DNA from: Legionellaceae bacterium
GTDB lineage: Bacteria > Pseudomonadota > Gammaproteobacteria > Legionellales > Legionellaceae
Direction of reading: 5' to 3'
Assembly (NCBI GenBank): GCA_030148065.1
Contig: JASBUC010000013.1
Location: 28,498-92,497, forward strand
DNA: 64,000 nucleotides
The position numbers and the translations under genes are program-made. The notes under the pieces are model-generated. The model saw nothing but the letters and a program-made list of their open reading frames with translations. It did no database searches and was not told the origin of the DNA. Position 1 is the stretch's first letter. Each line of letters starts with the position of its first letter. Positions 1-7,807 of the stretch are shown piece after piece.

Positions 1-1113
1 CACTCTGTCTCACTTCAAAACGTTGACTCACGGTTCACTGAGGGATTTTTCAGTGGGGTTGGTGAAGTTAGTCAAAAAACCATCGACATTTTACTACCTA
101 TTGCTGATGCCCTAATTGTCTTAGGGATCATCTGTGAGAGCTTAGGATTTTATCAACGCAAGAATAAAAATGTGAAAGCCAGCTGGAAACTTGCAAGCAG
201 TTGGATTTGTGGAAGCCTAGTCCTTGCCGCAATACTCCTTTTAAACACCAGCACCGCGCCCATTTTATTACTAAGCGCCATTGCTCTAAAGGGCTTTAAC
301 GCATTACTTGCTTGTGCGTTTCACTCTTATGGCTGCATTATAGGCTCCTATAGAGAGCATGTTAGACCACTGGTTCATAATGCTCTAGCACTGGCGACCA
401 GCGCCCTCACCTTTACAACCCTTTTATACCTAACCATCTTTGTTGCAGCAGCAGCTACTGGTCCCATTGGTTTAGCAACAGTTGGCACCATTGCCGCACT
501 CTATGTAGTAGCCTCAAATCTTGCCCTTGCCTCAAGCGTATTAATGCTAACTACTCTTGCTGCCAAAGCACTGGATGAATTAATCATTAAACCATGGCAA
601 AAAAGCAAAGAGGACAAACAACTTGCTGAGAGCCCTCAGTCAGTAGAGGCGGTTAAAGTTGAAGTTACAAAGCGCTTCGAGCCGCAGAAAAAAACAAGCC
701 TTCTTAACTTCTATGCTCAGAAAAATCGTGTACGAGTGGTTAAACGACTTGAGTCACAAAATAACCTCTCACAAGCCAAAACGTATTTAATTGATGAAAT
801 CACTGATAAAATTCGCGATTTAAGCGAGCAAGCAAAGCCTGATCCCATTCATCAGATAAAAATACAATGTCTAAGTGAGATTAAAAATAAGCTTAGCGGA
901 GAACATGACCCGAACGCTTTAAAAGACGAGATAAAAAAGGTTCTTAAAGACAAAGGCCATCAAGGTGCCTTTCGCTCACGCCTTCGCAACGTTGGCGATG
1001 TCGAAGACATTATTATTGCAGTCAATTGCTACTTAAGGCTCGAAGAGGAAGCCAGTAAAAAGCAAGCATCTCCGAGCCATTCTTTAAATACTGTTGTGCC
1101 AGAGTCTCCTTAG
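1..1113 (+). CDS. Unknown multi-spanning membrane protein with charged C-terminal domain (5' end outside window)
   Basis: The reading frame is open from base 1 to a TAG at 1111-1113, so the 5' end lies outside the window; a GTG at 172 is only an internal candidate start. At least 370 residues are visible. The first half is hydrophobic, with about five to six likely membrane segments (roughly residues 30-50, 64-105 in two passes and 115-185 in two or three). The last 180 or so residues are hydrophilic, Lys/Glu-rich and probably helical, ending in a Pro/Ser-rich tail. No family was recognised. It converges with the Spy-like gene, with 2 bases between the stops. A membrane anchor plus long soluble tail could suit a secreted effector or a structural membrane protein, but nothing in the sequence decides this. 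Confidence 0.75.
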   Translation, partial: HSVSLQNVDSRFTEGFFSGVGEVSQKTIDILLPIADALIVLGIICESLGFYQRKNKNVKASWKLASSWICGSLVLAAILLLNTSTAPILLLSAIALKGFNALLACAFHSYGCIIGSYREHVRPLVHNALALATSALTFTTLLYLTIFVAAAATGPIGLATVGTIAALYVVASNLALASSVLMLTTLAAKALDELIIKPWQKSKEDKQLAESPQSVEAVKVEVTKRFEPQKKTSLLNFYAQKNRVRVVKRLESQNNLSQAKTYLIDEITDKIRDLSEQAKPDPIHQIKIQCLSEIKNKLSGEHDPNALKDEIKKVLKDKGHQGAFRSRLRNVGDVEDIIIAVNCYLRLEEEASKKQASPSHSLNTVVPESP

Positions 1114-1115
1114 AT

Positions 1116-1598
1116 TTAAGGCTTTGGTGGTGGTTTAGGACCGCCTTTTGGTGCCGCCATTGATTGAAGACGATCTCTTTGTTCCTTGGTTAAGATTTGG
1201 AAAAACTGATGCTGCATCTTGCTTTGCATGAAGAAAAGATCAGCCACGAGTTGTCCTTGTCGATTAGCAAGAGCTCTTGCTTTTTCGTCACTGTAGCTTG
1301 CCGAGATGGTTAGGCTTCTTAACTCTTGACGTATTTTCGTCAAGTTATTCATGATGTCTTTCATTTTAGGCTTCATTGCCTGTTTCATATCACGCATCTG
1401 CTTTTTCTGCTCTTTACTCAGATCAAGCCCTTTGTGCATCATTTTATGGCGAGCCTTGTCCCCATGCTTATGAGCCGCCATTGGCGCGGCAACATTATTA
1501 GCAGGTGGCGGTGGTTCTGCCTGTAGCGCTAAAGAAAAAGCGCCTAAAGCAGCAAATCCTAAGCCTAACAGTTGTTTCGATGGTCGTTTCTGGTTCAT
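1116..1598 (-). CDS. Spy/CpxP-like periplasmic protein (LTxxQ motif)
   Basis: A 160-residue predicted periplasmic protein. Residues 1-27 form a signal peptide ending LALQA before a Pro-rich stretch. The mature part is Met/Lys/Gln-rich and helical, with an LSKEQ at about residue 60 and an LTKEQ at about residue 136, the two LTxxQ-type repeats that mark the Spy/CpxP family. These proteins are small helical periplasmic chaperones or envelope-stress sensors; CpxP inhibits CpxA and Spy protects unfolded proteins. A His/Met-rich segment near residues 40-56 (AHKHGD, KMMHK) could bind metal, as in the related CnrX/ZraP group, but that is inference. The Pro-rich C-terminal tail (PKPPPKP) is unusual. 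It lies downstream of prfC on the same strand, 102 bp away. Confidence 0.75.
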   Translation of the reverse strand: MNQKRPSKQLLGLGFAALGAFSLALQAEPPPPANNVAAPMAAHKHGDKARHKMMHKGLDLSKEQKKQMRDMKQAMKPKMKDIMNNLTKIRQELRSLTISASYSDEKARALANRQGQLVADLFFMQSKMQHQFFQILTKEQRDRLQSMAAPKGGPKPPPKP

Positions 1599-1700
1599 TA
1601 CAAGCCCCTTTTATTACCAGTCTATCAATTATTAGTAGAACCCAAAGTATTGCACATCAAAAGCTTAATGCAAATATCCCCTCTGCCGATCACATAGCCC

Positions 1701-3284
1701 TTATACCTCTCGTGTGGCCATAAAGCTAAGCTCCGGGTTTCTCTCCTCCGTCATAGACAGATTCACCCGAGTCGGCGCCAAATAAATTAATTCACCACTA
1801 CCATCGATGGCCAGATTATCTGAATATTTTTTCTTAAAGGCCTCTAGAACTTTGCTGTCTTCTTTGGCATACACCCAGCGAGCAGCAACCAAACTAATGC
1901 CTTCATAAGCACACTCCACGCCATATTCATTCTTTAACCGGTCTGCGACCACATCAAATTGCAACACTCCCACCGCTCCTAGAATTAAATCATTGCTGGT
2001 AAGCGGTCTGAATATTTGTGTTGCGCCTTCTTCTGAGAGCTGAATGAGTCCTTTTAACAAAGCCTTGCTCTTTAGAGGATCTTTTAGTCGCACTCGTCGA
2101 AACAGCTCTGGAGCAAAATTTGGGATCCCTGTAAACTTTAATAGCTCACCTTCACTAAATGCATCGCCAATTTGAATGGTGCCATGGTTGTGCAAGCCTA
2201 TAATATCACCTGGATAAGCACATTCTGTGTGCTGTCTATCCCCTGCCATAAAAGTCAGTACGTTTGATAATTGCACTTCTTTATTGATCCTTAAATGTTT
2301 AAGTTTCATCCCTTTTTTAAAGCGACCTGAACATATTCGAAGAAAGGCAATGCGATCACGATGATTTTTATCCATATTCGCTTGAATTTTAAAGACAAAA
2401 CCTGAAAACTTATCTTCCATGGCCTGTACTTCTCGCGTACTGGTCACCCGGGCCTTCGGTGCAGGTGCATGCTGAACAAAATCATCCAGTAAGGCTTTGA
2501 TACCAAAATTATTTAAAGCAGAACCAAAATAAACAGGGGTTAGCTCGCCTTTTAAATAGTCTTCCAATGAAAAAGGATGACTGGCACCTTGAATTAATTC
2601 AAGCTCTTCTCGCAATTCATCAATCAAAGGGCCTAGGAGATCATCGAGCTCTTTATTATCCAAACCAGAGATGACGGTGACTTCCCCTTTTATTTCATTC
2701 TTTGACGGTTCAAAAAGGTAAATTTTATCTTCAAGTAAATGATAGACGCCTTTAAAACGTGCGCCCATGCCAATTGGCCAGGTCACTGGTGCACACTTTA
2801 TTTTTAACACCGATTCAACCTCATCCAAAAGCTCAAGTGGCGACTTTCCTTCCCTATCAAGCTTATTAACAAAGGTCATAATTGGCGTATCTCGAAGCCT
2901 ACAAACCTCCATTAACTTAATGGTTCGCTCTTCCACCCCTTTAGCAACATCAATAACCATTAAGGCCGAATCAACCGCGGTTAAGGTACGATAAGTGTCT
3001 TCTGAGAAGTCCTCATGTCCCGGCGTATCGAGTAGGTTCACAATTCGTTGATTGTGCACAAATTGCATCACAGAGGTGGTGACAGAGATCCCCCGTTGCT
3101 TTTCTAATTCCATCCAGTCACTGGTCGCATGACGAGAGGCTTTTCGCCCCTTTACTGTGCCTGCAAGACTGATGGCATTTCCAAATAACAACAGTTTTTC
3201 GGTTAAAGTGGTTTTACCCGCATCCGGGTGTGAAATAATGGCAAAAGTACGCCGTTTGCACACTTCTTCTGCAATGTCACTCAT
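1701..3284 (-). CDS. prfC: Peptide chain release factor 3
   Basis: RF3 is the translational GTPase that removes RF1/RF2 from the ribosome after termination. At 527 residues it has the family length. The GTPase signatures are in order: P-loop HPDAGKTT at residues 19-26, switch I around ISVTTSVM (66-73), DTPGHEDF at 86-93 and NKLDRE at 140-145. A domain II beta-barrel and the RF3-specific C-terminal domain follow. The segment [15 protein letters not shown] near residue 440 is characteristic of RF3 and absent from EF-G. ATG start at 3284. The 180-bp gap to pilV is divergent and must hold the promoters of both. It could be cotranscribed with the Spy-like gene downstream. Confidence 0.95.
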   Translation of the reverse strand: MSDIAEEVCKRRTFAIISHPDAGKTTLTEKLLLFGNAISLAGTVKGRKASRHATSDWMELEKQRGISVTTSVMQFVHNQRIVNLLDTPGHEDFSEDTYRTLTAVDSALMVIDVAKGVEERTIKLMEVCRLRDTPIMTFVNKLDREGKSPLELLDEVESVLKIKCAPVTWPIGMGARFKGVYHLLEDKIYLFEPSKNEIKGEVTVISGLDNKELDDLLGPLIDELREELELIQGASHPFSLEDYLKGELTPVYFGSALNNFGIKALLDDFVQHAPAPKARVTSTREVQAMEDKFSGFVFKIQANMDKNHRDRIAFLRICSGRFKKGMKLKHLRINKEVQLSNVLTFMAGDRQHTECAYPGDIIGLHNHGTIQIGDAFSEGELLKFTGIPNFAPELFRRVRLKDPLKSKALLKGLIQLSEEGATQIFRPLTSNDLILGAVGVLQFDVVADRLKNEYGVECAYEGISLVAARWVYAKEDSKVLEAFKKKYSDNLAIDGSGELIYLAPTRVNLSMTEERNPELSFMATREV

Positions 3285-3427
3285 CTGTGTCTCATTTTAA
3301 CAATTTGTGGGTGATTATACCCCAATTCATCATCAGATAACCTGAATTTTTCAAGTATTGTGAGCAAATGTCGATAAATAAGAAAGACTCTTTGGTAGTA
3401 AGGACAGATGTCATCAGATCACAAAAA

Positions 3428-3447
3428 GTGCTATTTGGTGCTATACT
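3428..3447 (+). promoter_or_regulatory. Candidate extended -10 promoter of the pilV gene with a GTGCTAT direct repeat
   Basis: TATACT at 3442-3447 is preceded by TGC, an extended -10 element, about 20 bases before the pilV start; no good -35 is present. Two identical heptamers GTGCTAT (3428-3434 and 3438-3444) start exactly 10 bp apart, one helical turn, and the second overlaps the -10. The promoter is a prediction from sequence; the repeat is seen directly and could be an operator. Confidence 0.4.
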
Positions 3448-3468
3448 GTACAAATAAGCAGGTGTATG

Positions 3469-3915
3469 ATGAAGTTGGTAAAAAAAATCGTTGGGTTTAC
3501 CATTATTGAAGCATTAATAGCCGCCTTAATAATGGGCGCAGGCGTGCTTGCATTCTCAAACTTACACACCAACCTCACTCACTCAAGTAACAGCAGTAAA
3601 CAAAACAGTGAAGCTCAAATCTTAGTCCAACAAAAATTAGAAGAGTTAAGAAATTACAGCTCTCTTAACAACTTCGATACCATAAGTTCAGGTACGGATA
3701 CCGTGAGTTCAGCAAATACCACCTACACCCGCACTTGGCTTGTCACCACTAACTCCGCACCAGACTATAAAAGCCTACAAGTGACCGTCAGCTGGCAAAA
3801 TACTGAAGGCACCAATGAATCCATTACCCTAAATTCCTCACTTGCAAGACACGACCCCAAAGACAGTGGATCGGCCATTTCAGCTAGTGAAAATGTGGGT
3901 GGACTCTCACCTTAA
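3469..3915 (+). CDS. pilV: Type IV pilus minor pilin PilV
   Basis: Minor pilin thought to prime pilus assembly with PilW, PilX and PilE. It has a short basic leader, then a prepilin peptidase site (VG|FTIIEALIAAL) with Glu at +5 and a single hydrophobic helix, followed by a Ser/Thr/Asn-rich globular part. The EALIAALIM helix and the QILVQQKLEELR region resemble the PilV family. Length is 148 residues. ATG at 3469 is preferred to ATG at 3466 because AGGTG at 3460-3464 would then be 4 bases upstream instead of 1. PilD would cleave and methylate the leader at the inner membrane. It faces the inverted pilE-like gene downstream, with stops 19 bp apart. Confidence 0.8.
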   Translation: MKLVKKIVGFTIIEALIAALIMGAGVLAFSNLHTNLTHSSNSSKQNSEAQILVQQKLEELRNYSSLNNFDTISSGTDTVSSANTTYTRTWLVTTNSAPDYKSLQVTVSWQNTEGTNESITLNSSLARHDPKDSGSAISASENVGGLSP

Positions 3916-3934
3916 TGACTGAATTAAAGAACGT

Positions 3935-4330
3935 CTACCAACACTCTGTCGGCGTCCGAGTCATAGAAAGACCATTTGCGACAATGGTTAACACCGCACA
4001 ACTTACCCCTGCCTCTGCGTCATTAATTTGATCGCCAATTGCGCTTGCAGTGAGTGTATAGCCACTTGCCGAAGTACCGGTAATGGCCAAATTATAATTG
4101 CCATCTGGCGTGGTGGTGGTTCCCCCCCACACATCGACTAAGCTGCCATAGCTTGGATTATTGGTTCGGTGTTTTTCTTCTTCCATTACGATACTCAAAA
4201 GGGTTGATTTGGCGTCGACACGATTACCTTTTCGTACGTGCTCTTGGTAGAGTGGCACAGCAATCGTCGCTAATATGGCAACGATTGCGACCACGATAAC
4301 CAATTCGATTAAACTAAACCCTTTGCACAT
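3935..4330 (-). CDS. PilE-like type IV minor pilin, inverted within the cluster
   Basis: A prepilin with the site CKG|FSLIELVIVVAIVAIL, Glu +5, a classic pilin helix and the PilE-type pattern (VPLYQEHVRKGNRVDAK, then a cysteine pair ending ECW at the C terminus). ATG at 4330 is preferred because AAGAGG lies 6 bases upstream; ATG at 4351 (leader MTKKRLLMCKG) and 4372 are alternatives without a good ribosome site. The 4330 start gives a very short leader, MCKG. It is the only gene of the pilin cluster on the minus strand, and it shares its promoter region with fimT. It may be an additional PilE paralogue or a divergent major-pilin-like subunit. The C7 run at 4122-4128 lies within it. Confidence 0.8.
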   Translation of the reverse strand: MCKGFSLIELVIVVAIVAILATIAVPLYQEHVRKGNRVDAKSTLLSIVMEEEKHRTNNPSYGSLVDVWGGTTTTPDGNYNLAITGTSASGYTLTASAIGDQINDAEAGVSCAVLTIVANGLSMTRTPTECW

Positions 4331-4359
4331 CAAAAGCCTCTTTTTAGTCATTTTTATAC

Positions 4360-4369
4360 TATAATTATA
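4360..4369. promoter_or_regulatory. Overlapping divergent -10 elements (pilE-like gene / fimT)
   Basis: The palindromic stretch TATAATTATA contains a perfect TATAAT on the plus strand (4360-4365) and another on the minus strand (4369-4364). The plus copy is 27 bases before the fimT start and the minus copy about 33 bases before the preferred start of the inverted pilE-like gene. Neither has a convincing -35. If both are used, RNA polymerase can only bind in one direction at a time. Confidence 0.4.
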
Positions 4370-4392
4370 CAATATGATTACTAGAAATTCCT

Positions 4393-4923
4393 ATGCAAAC
4401 AAAGAAGATCCAAGCATTCTCATTAATTGAACTCATTTTAGTGATTATTATCCTTGCTGGTATTATCTTATTTGTTGTGCCAAATCTAGATTTTTTAAAC
4501 CGCGCAAAAACACTCACCGCCGCCTCTGAATCACTCTACAATGCGCTCAAGATCACAAAGTCTGAGAGCACAAAATTAAGAAGCAATTTAACGGTCTCTT
4601 TTAATACCGGTAATAGTTGGTGCTTTGGTGTCAGTGACTCAGGTGGCAGTTGTGATTGCAGTGTCGCAAACAGCTGTCAGATTGGCGGGGTTGAAAAAGT
4701 TGTTAATTCTCAGATGTATACTGGAATAACCCTGACTGTTAATAACTTAAGTGGCAGCAACCCTCGCTTTGTCGAGTTTGAAGGCATAAGAGGGACGGTT
4801 ACCAATACCGGTAGTATCACCTTTGCCAACACGGGTTACTCTACCACTACTAGCCTTAACAAACTTGGTCTGATTAGCATTTGCTCAGATACGGTAAGGA
4901 GTTATACCGCATGCACACCCTGA
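4393..4923 (+). CDS. fimT: Type IV pilus minor pilin FimT/GspH family
   Basis: Minor pilin of 176 residues in the FimT/FimU/GspH family, involved in pilus priming and, for FimT in some species, in DNA binding during natural transformation. The N terminus reads KKIQA|FSLIELILVII with Glu +5. The globular part contains NSWCFGVSDSGGSCDC, a cysteine pattern typical of FimT proteins, and ends near a basic TVRSYTACTP tail. Residue -1 of the cleavage site is Ala where nearly all type IV prepilins have Gly. The start codon lacks a strong ribosome site. The stop overlaps the pilW start by 13 bp, so the two are probably translationally coupled. Confidence 0.78.
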   Translation: MQTKKIQAFSLIELILVIIILAGIILFVVPNLDFLNRAKTLTAASESLYNALKITKSESTKLRSNLTVSFNTGNSWCFGVSDSGGSCDCSVANSCQIGGVEKVVNSQMYTGITLTVNNLSGSNPRFVEFEGIRGTVTNTGSITFANTGYSTTTSLNKLGLISICSDTVRSYTACTP

Positions 4924-5576
4924 GCATTGATAATGCTGGATTCTCATTAGTTGAGCTTTTAGTTGGCATCGCCATTGGTCTTGTTGTGGCAACCGCTATG
5001 ATTTCTTTTCTAATGGCGACCTCAAAAGCAAGCACTCAAACCCTACAAACCGTTCGTTTGGAATATGAATTAAAATCAGCGATAAACCTAATTGCCGATG
5101 ACATTCGACGAGCAGGCTTCTATGCAAGCAGCCGCAGCATGGTTGATACCGGCATTAATTCTAATCCTTTTATGAGTGTCAGCACCGACATCACGACGCC
5201 GAATTCCAGTTGCATTTTATTTAGCTACGATCTGAATTCAGATGGCCTGCTACCAAGTCTTGGCTTTGCTGATTCTGACGAGCGATTTGGCTACCGGCTG
5301 TCAAACCAAATCATTCAGTCTCGGGCAACCACAGACGCCAATTTTTCTTGTACCAGCGGAAGTTGGGAAAACATTACAAACCCCAATTTAATTCAAGTTA
5401 CCAATTTAACCTTTAGTCTCACTAATACCACAGTAGCTCTAGACAGCCCAAGCTCAGGCTCAATTGTGCTACGCCAAGTGCTCATTAGTGCAACGGCCGC
5501 TCTAAGCAGCGATCCCAGTGTGAGCCGAACGATGACAAGCCAAGTAAAAGTTAGGAATGACAAGTATGAACCCTAG
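4911..5576 (+). CDS. pilW: Type IV pilus minor pilin PilW
   Basis: Minor pilin of 221 residues. The leader MHTLSIDNAG is cleaved before FSLVELLVGIAIGLVVATAM, Glu +5, and the region EYELKSAINLIADDIRRAGF is a hallmark of PilW. ATG at 4911 is chosen because TAAGGAG (4895-4901) lies 9 bases upstream; a TTG at 4881 in the same frame lacks one and would give an overlong leader. PilW acts with PilV, PilX and PilE to initiate pilus polymerisation at the inner membrane. It overlaps fimT at its start and pilX at its end, so the three form a tight coupled unit. Confidence 0.85.
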   Translation: MHTLSIDNAGFSLVELLVGIAIGLVVATAMISFLMATSKASTQTLQTVRLEYELKSAINLIADDIRRAGFYASSRSMVDTGINSNPFMSVSTDITTPNSSCILFSYDLNSDGLLPSLGFADSDERFGYRLSNQIIQSRATTDANFSCTSGSWENITNPNLIQVTNLTFSLTNTTVALDSPSSGSIVLRQVLISATAALSSDPSVSRTMTSQVKVRNDKYEP

Positions 5577-6708
5577 ACCCAACCCTCCCAAGCTTGCATC
5601 CAAGGCAAGTCACCAAAAAGGCACCGCGACCATCATAGTCGTCATAGTGCTGACTGCGGTTATCTCAACCATCACCCTTTATTCCGCTGAGTCAGTACAA
5701 AACAGCCAACGAGTTACAGCTAATACTCTTAGAGAAAAACAAGCCTTTGAAGCAGCCGAGTCCGGTCTAGAGTATGGAATTTCTCATATTAAGGAAAATG
5801 GTACTAGTATTATGGTTGATTCAGATCTTGATGGCTACATCGATCCCTACAGTAACTCTGACACCACAAATGTTAATCAAGCCAATGGCACTCAATACAG
5901 TTTTAGTTATGCAAACCCAACATTGAATGATTTTGATGTCATTACCTTAAGTTCAACGGGTGTCTGTGATGATGGCAGCGTACAAAGAACCATTGTACAA
6001 GATTTACTGAAATTAACCCACTTAGTAAACTCCCCGCCAGCAGGTTTTATCGCTCGCGGTAACGTTACTATGAGCGGCAACATGAGCATTACCAACACCG
6101 AGACAGGCCATACCATTTGGGCTGGCGGCAACGTCGCTTTGCAAGGCAGTGCTTCAACCACCGGCTCGCCAACTACCCAAGGTATTAGCACGGGATCTGA
6201 TAAGCATGCCATTAACAGTGACATTACAATGAATGATGCAAGCCTATCCAGTCTTTCCAATGATGAGTTTTTTCAAAACTTTTTTGGAATGAGCAAATCT
6301 CAAGCAAGAGACAGTGCCAACATCCTCTATAGTGATGACAGCAATGTAAATTACAGTGATTTATTAAATGGCGTCGTTGGAAAAACCATCTGGCTGGATC
6401 ATTCAGCCGGAGGTGAGGCAAGTTTTTCTGGTAATGCGGTAATTGGTTCGCCGTCACAACCAGTGGTTCTCATTGTAGATGGGAATTTTAAAGCCAATGG
6501 TACCACGGTTATTTATGGCGCCATCTATGTCGCACAAGACTGGAATAACTCAGGGGGGGGCACGCTTGATATCTATGGTGCCATCATCGTAGAAGGAGCA
6601 TTTAGTGGCACTGGAACGCCTAATGTGGAGTTTAGTGAAAATGTATTGAATGCAACCAACAGCATTGCCGACTACGTAAAAATTCCAGGCAGCTGGCGTG
6701 ACTTCTAA
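5566..6708 (+). CDS. pilX: PilX-like minor pilin, unusually long
   Basis: The N terminus (HQKGTATIIVVIVLTAV, then REKQAFEAAESGLEYG) matches the PilX N-terminal pattern of a non-canonical prepilin-like helix followed by a conserved AAExGxE motif. ATG at 5566 is preferred to 5557 because AGGA at 5553-5556 then has a 9-base spacing. At about 380 residues it is roughly twice the usual PilX length. The extra C-terminal half is Gly/Asn/Ser-rich with repeating GN..SG patterns (GNVTMSGNMSI, GGNVALQGSAS, GNAVIGSPSQPVV, GNFKANGTTVIYGAIYV) that look like a beta-solenoid or bactofilin-like fold; this is inference. A G8 run at 6553-6560 encodes Gly-Gly-Gly. The expected next gene, pilY1, is absent. Confidence 0.72.
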   Translation: MNPRPNPPKLASKASHQKGTATIIVVIVLTAVISTITLYSAESVQNSQRVTANTLREKQAFEAAESGLEYGISHIKENGTSIMVDSDLDGYIDPYSNSDTTNVNQANGTQYSFSYANPTLNDFDVITLSSTGVCDDGSVQRTIVQDLLKLTHLVNSPPAGFIARGNVTMSGNMSITNTETGHTIWAGGNVALQGSASTTGSPTTQGISTGSDKHAINSDITMNDASLSSLSNDEFFQNFFGMSKSQARDSANILYSDDSNVNYSDLLNGVVGKTIWLDHSAGGEASFSGNAVIGSPSQPVVLIVDGNFKANGTTVIYGAIYVAQDWNNSGGGTLDIYGAIIVEGAFSGTGTPNVEFSENVLNATNSIADYVKIPGSWRDF

Positions 6709-6770
6709 CATCGTTAAGGTTAAGCTTGCTCTCACTTAAACAAAGAAAAAAGCAATTTTAAGAGTAAACC

Positions 6771-7193
6771 ATGCGTATTCAAGGCTTTAGTATTATAGAG
6801 ATACTGATTGTTGTGTCCATTGTTGCCATTTTAGCAACTATTGCTCTTCCAAGCTATAACGATGCCATGACCAAATCACGGAGAACCGATGGCAAGGTGG
6901 CCTTAATGGATCTAGCAACTCGAATGGAGCGATATTACTCTGAACATCATAGCTACAGTGATGCAAGCATTGCGCCAGATGGTAGCTCTAGCACTCAAGT
7001 TCTAAATTCAAATCTTAGCCCTGAAGGCTGGTATCAACTTCAAATTAGCGCACAATCTGACTCAAGTTACACAATTAGCGCCGTCCCTCAAAATGCACAA
7101 GCAAGCTCTGATCTAACTTGCGCCACCTTTTCTTATGACAATCTTGGCCAGGAAGGTATTTCTGGCAGTGGCAGTGTCTCTGACTGTTGGTAA
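6771..7193 (+). CDS. pilE: Type IV pilus minor pilin PilE
   Basis: A 140-residue prepilin with leader MRIQG cleaved before FSIIEILIVVSIVAIL, Glu +5. The segment LPSYNDAMTKSRRTDGKVAL followed by METRYYSEHHSY-like residues (MERYYSEHHSYSD) and a C-terminal cysteine loop ending SDCW is typical of PilE minor pilins. AAGAG ends 7 bases before the ATG. It follows pilX after 62 bp with no pilY1 between them. It ends 20 bp before the convergent stop of the next membrane protein. Its C-terminal architecture matches the inverted pilE-like gene at 3935, so the two are likely paralogues. Confidence 0.85.
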   Translation: MRIQGFSIIEILIVVSIVAILATIALPSYNDAMTKSRRTDGKVALMDLATRMERYYSEHHSYSDASIAPDGSSSTQVLNSNLSPEGWYQLQISAQSDSSYTISAVPQNAQASSDLTCATFSYDNLGQEGISGSGSVSDCW

Positions 7194-7213
7194 CAACACT
7201 AGCTATACCCATC

Positions 7214-7795
7214 CTAGTTCATTCTGCGAAGCTTTGGACTATCTTGAGTCTTTATCACTCTCAGCAAAAAGAAACTGTAGAAAAATGTTGTCGTTGCCGC
7301 AAGCTCTAGGTAGCGACTGAACGCAAAGTACACCTGGTACGCCGCTCGACTGTTTAGCAAAAATGAGAGCCAGTCATGTCGATGAATCGTTAACCATGTC
7401 ATGATTAATACAATGGCATAAAATAGTATTGAAAACATCAAGCGACTTGCCACTGAATAGGGGAATTGGCGCATAGAGCAAACCAGAGCATACACCAAAA
7501 TGGCGCACCAACCATATAACAGCCACTGGTGGTTCATCAAAAAGGGCCAGTAACCATCTATGCAAAGAATTAGTAAGACAAATAACCAAAGGGCGTAGAG
7601 CCACTTTAATTGCTGCTTACACAACCCAAATAACACAAAAACAGTTGCCACAATTTGCACTTCCATGTACAAAAGTGCCACTTTCATTAGCCAGTTATAA
7701 TCAACACCAACACTGTGAAAAAAAGTTGTGAAAATTAGTAAAAACAAAAAGCCTGTATTGATGAATAACATCAATGGAAAGACTAATGCCATCAT
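7214..7795 (-). CDS. Unknown integral membrane protein
   Basis: A 193-residue, very hydrophobic protein with about six predicted membrane segments (roughly residues 4-25, 37-57, 66-82, 92-108, 116-138 and 160-180). It is rich in Trp, Tyr and Phe and has a basic C-terminal end (KTQDSPKLRRMN). No family motif was recognised. It lies 12 bp downstream of the ettA stop on the same strand, so it may be cotranscribed with ettA. It converges with pilE. The residue composition looks like a genuine membrane protein and not a chance frame. Confidence 0.7.
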   Translation of the reverse strand: MMALVFPLMLFINTGFLFLLIFTTFFHSVGVDYNWLMKVALLYMEVQIVATVFVLFGLCKQQLKWLYALWLFVLLILCIDGYWPFLMNHQWLLYGWCAILVYALVCSMRQFPYSVASRLMFSILFYAIVLIMTWLTIHRHDWLSFLLNSRAAYQVYFAFSRYLELAATTTFFYSFFLLRVIKTQDSPKLRRMN

Positions 7796-7807
7796 AACTC
7801 CTTATTG

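Noticed and set aside
4881..4910. TTG start for pilW
   Set aside because: No ribosome site; it would make a leader peptide of 20 residues, whereas ATG 4911 has TAAGGAG at the right distance.
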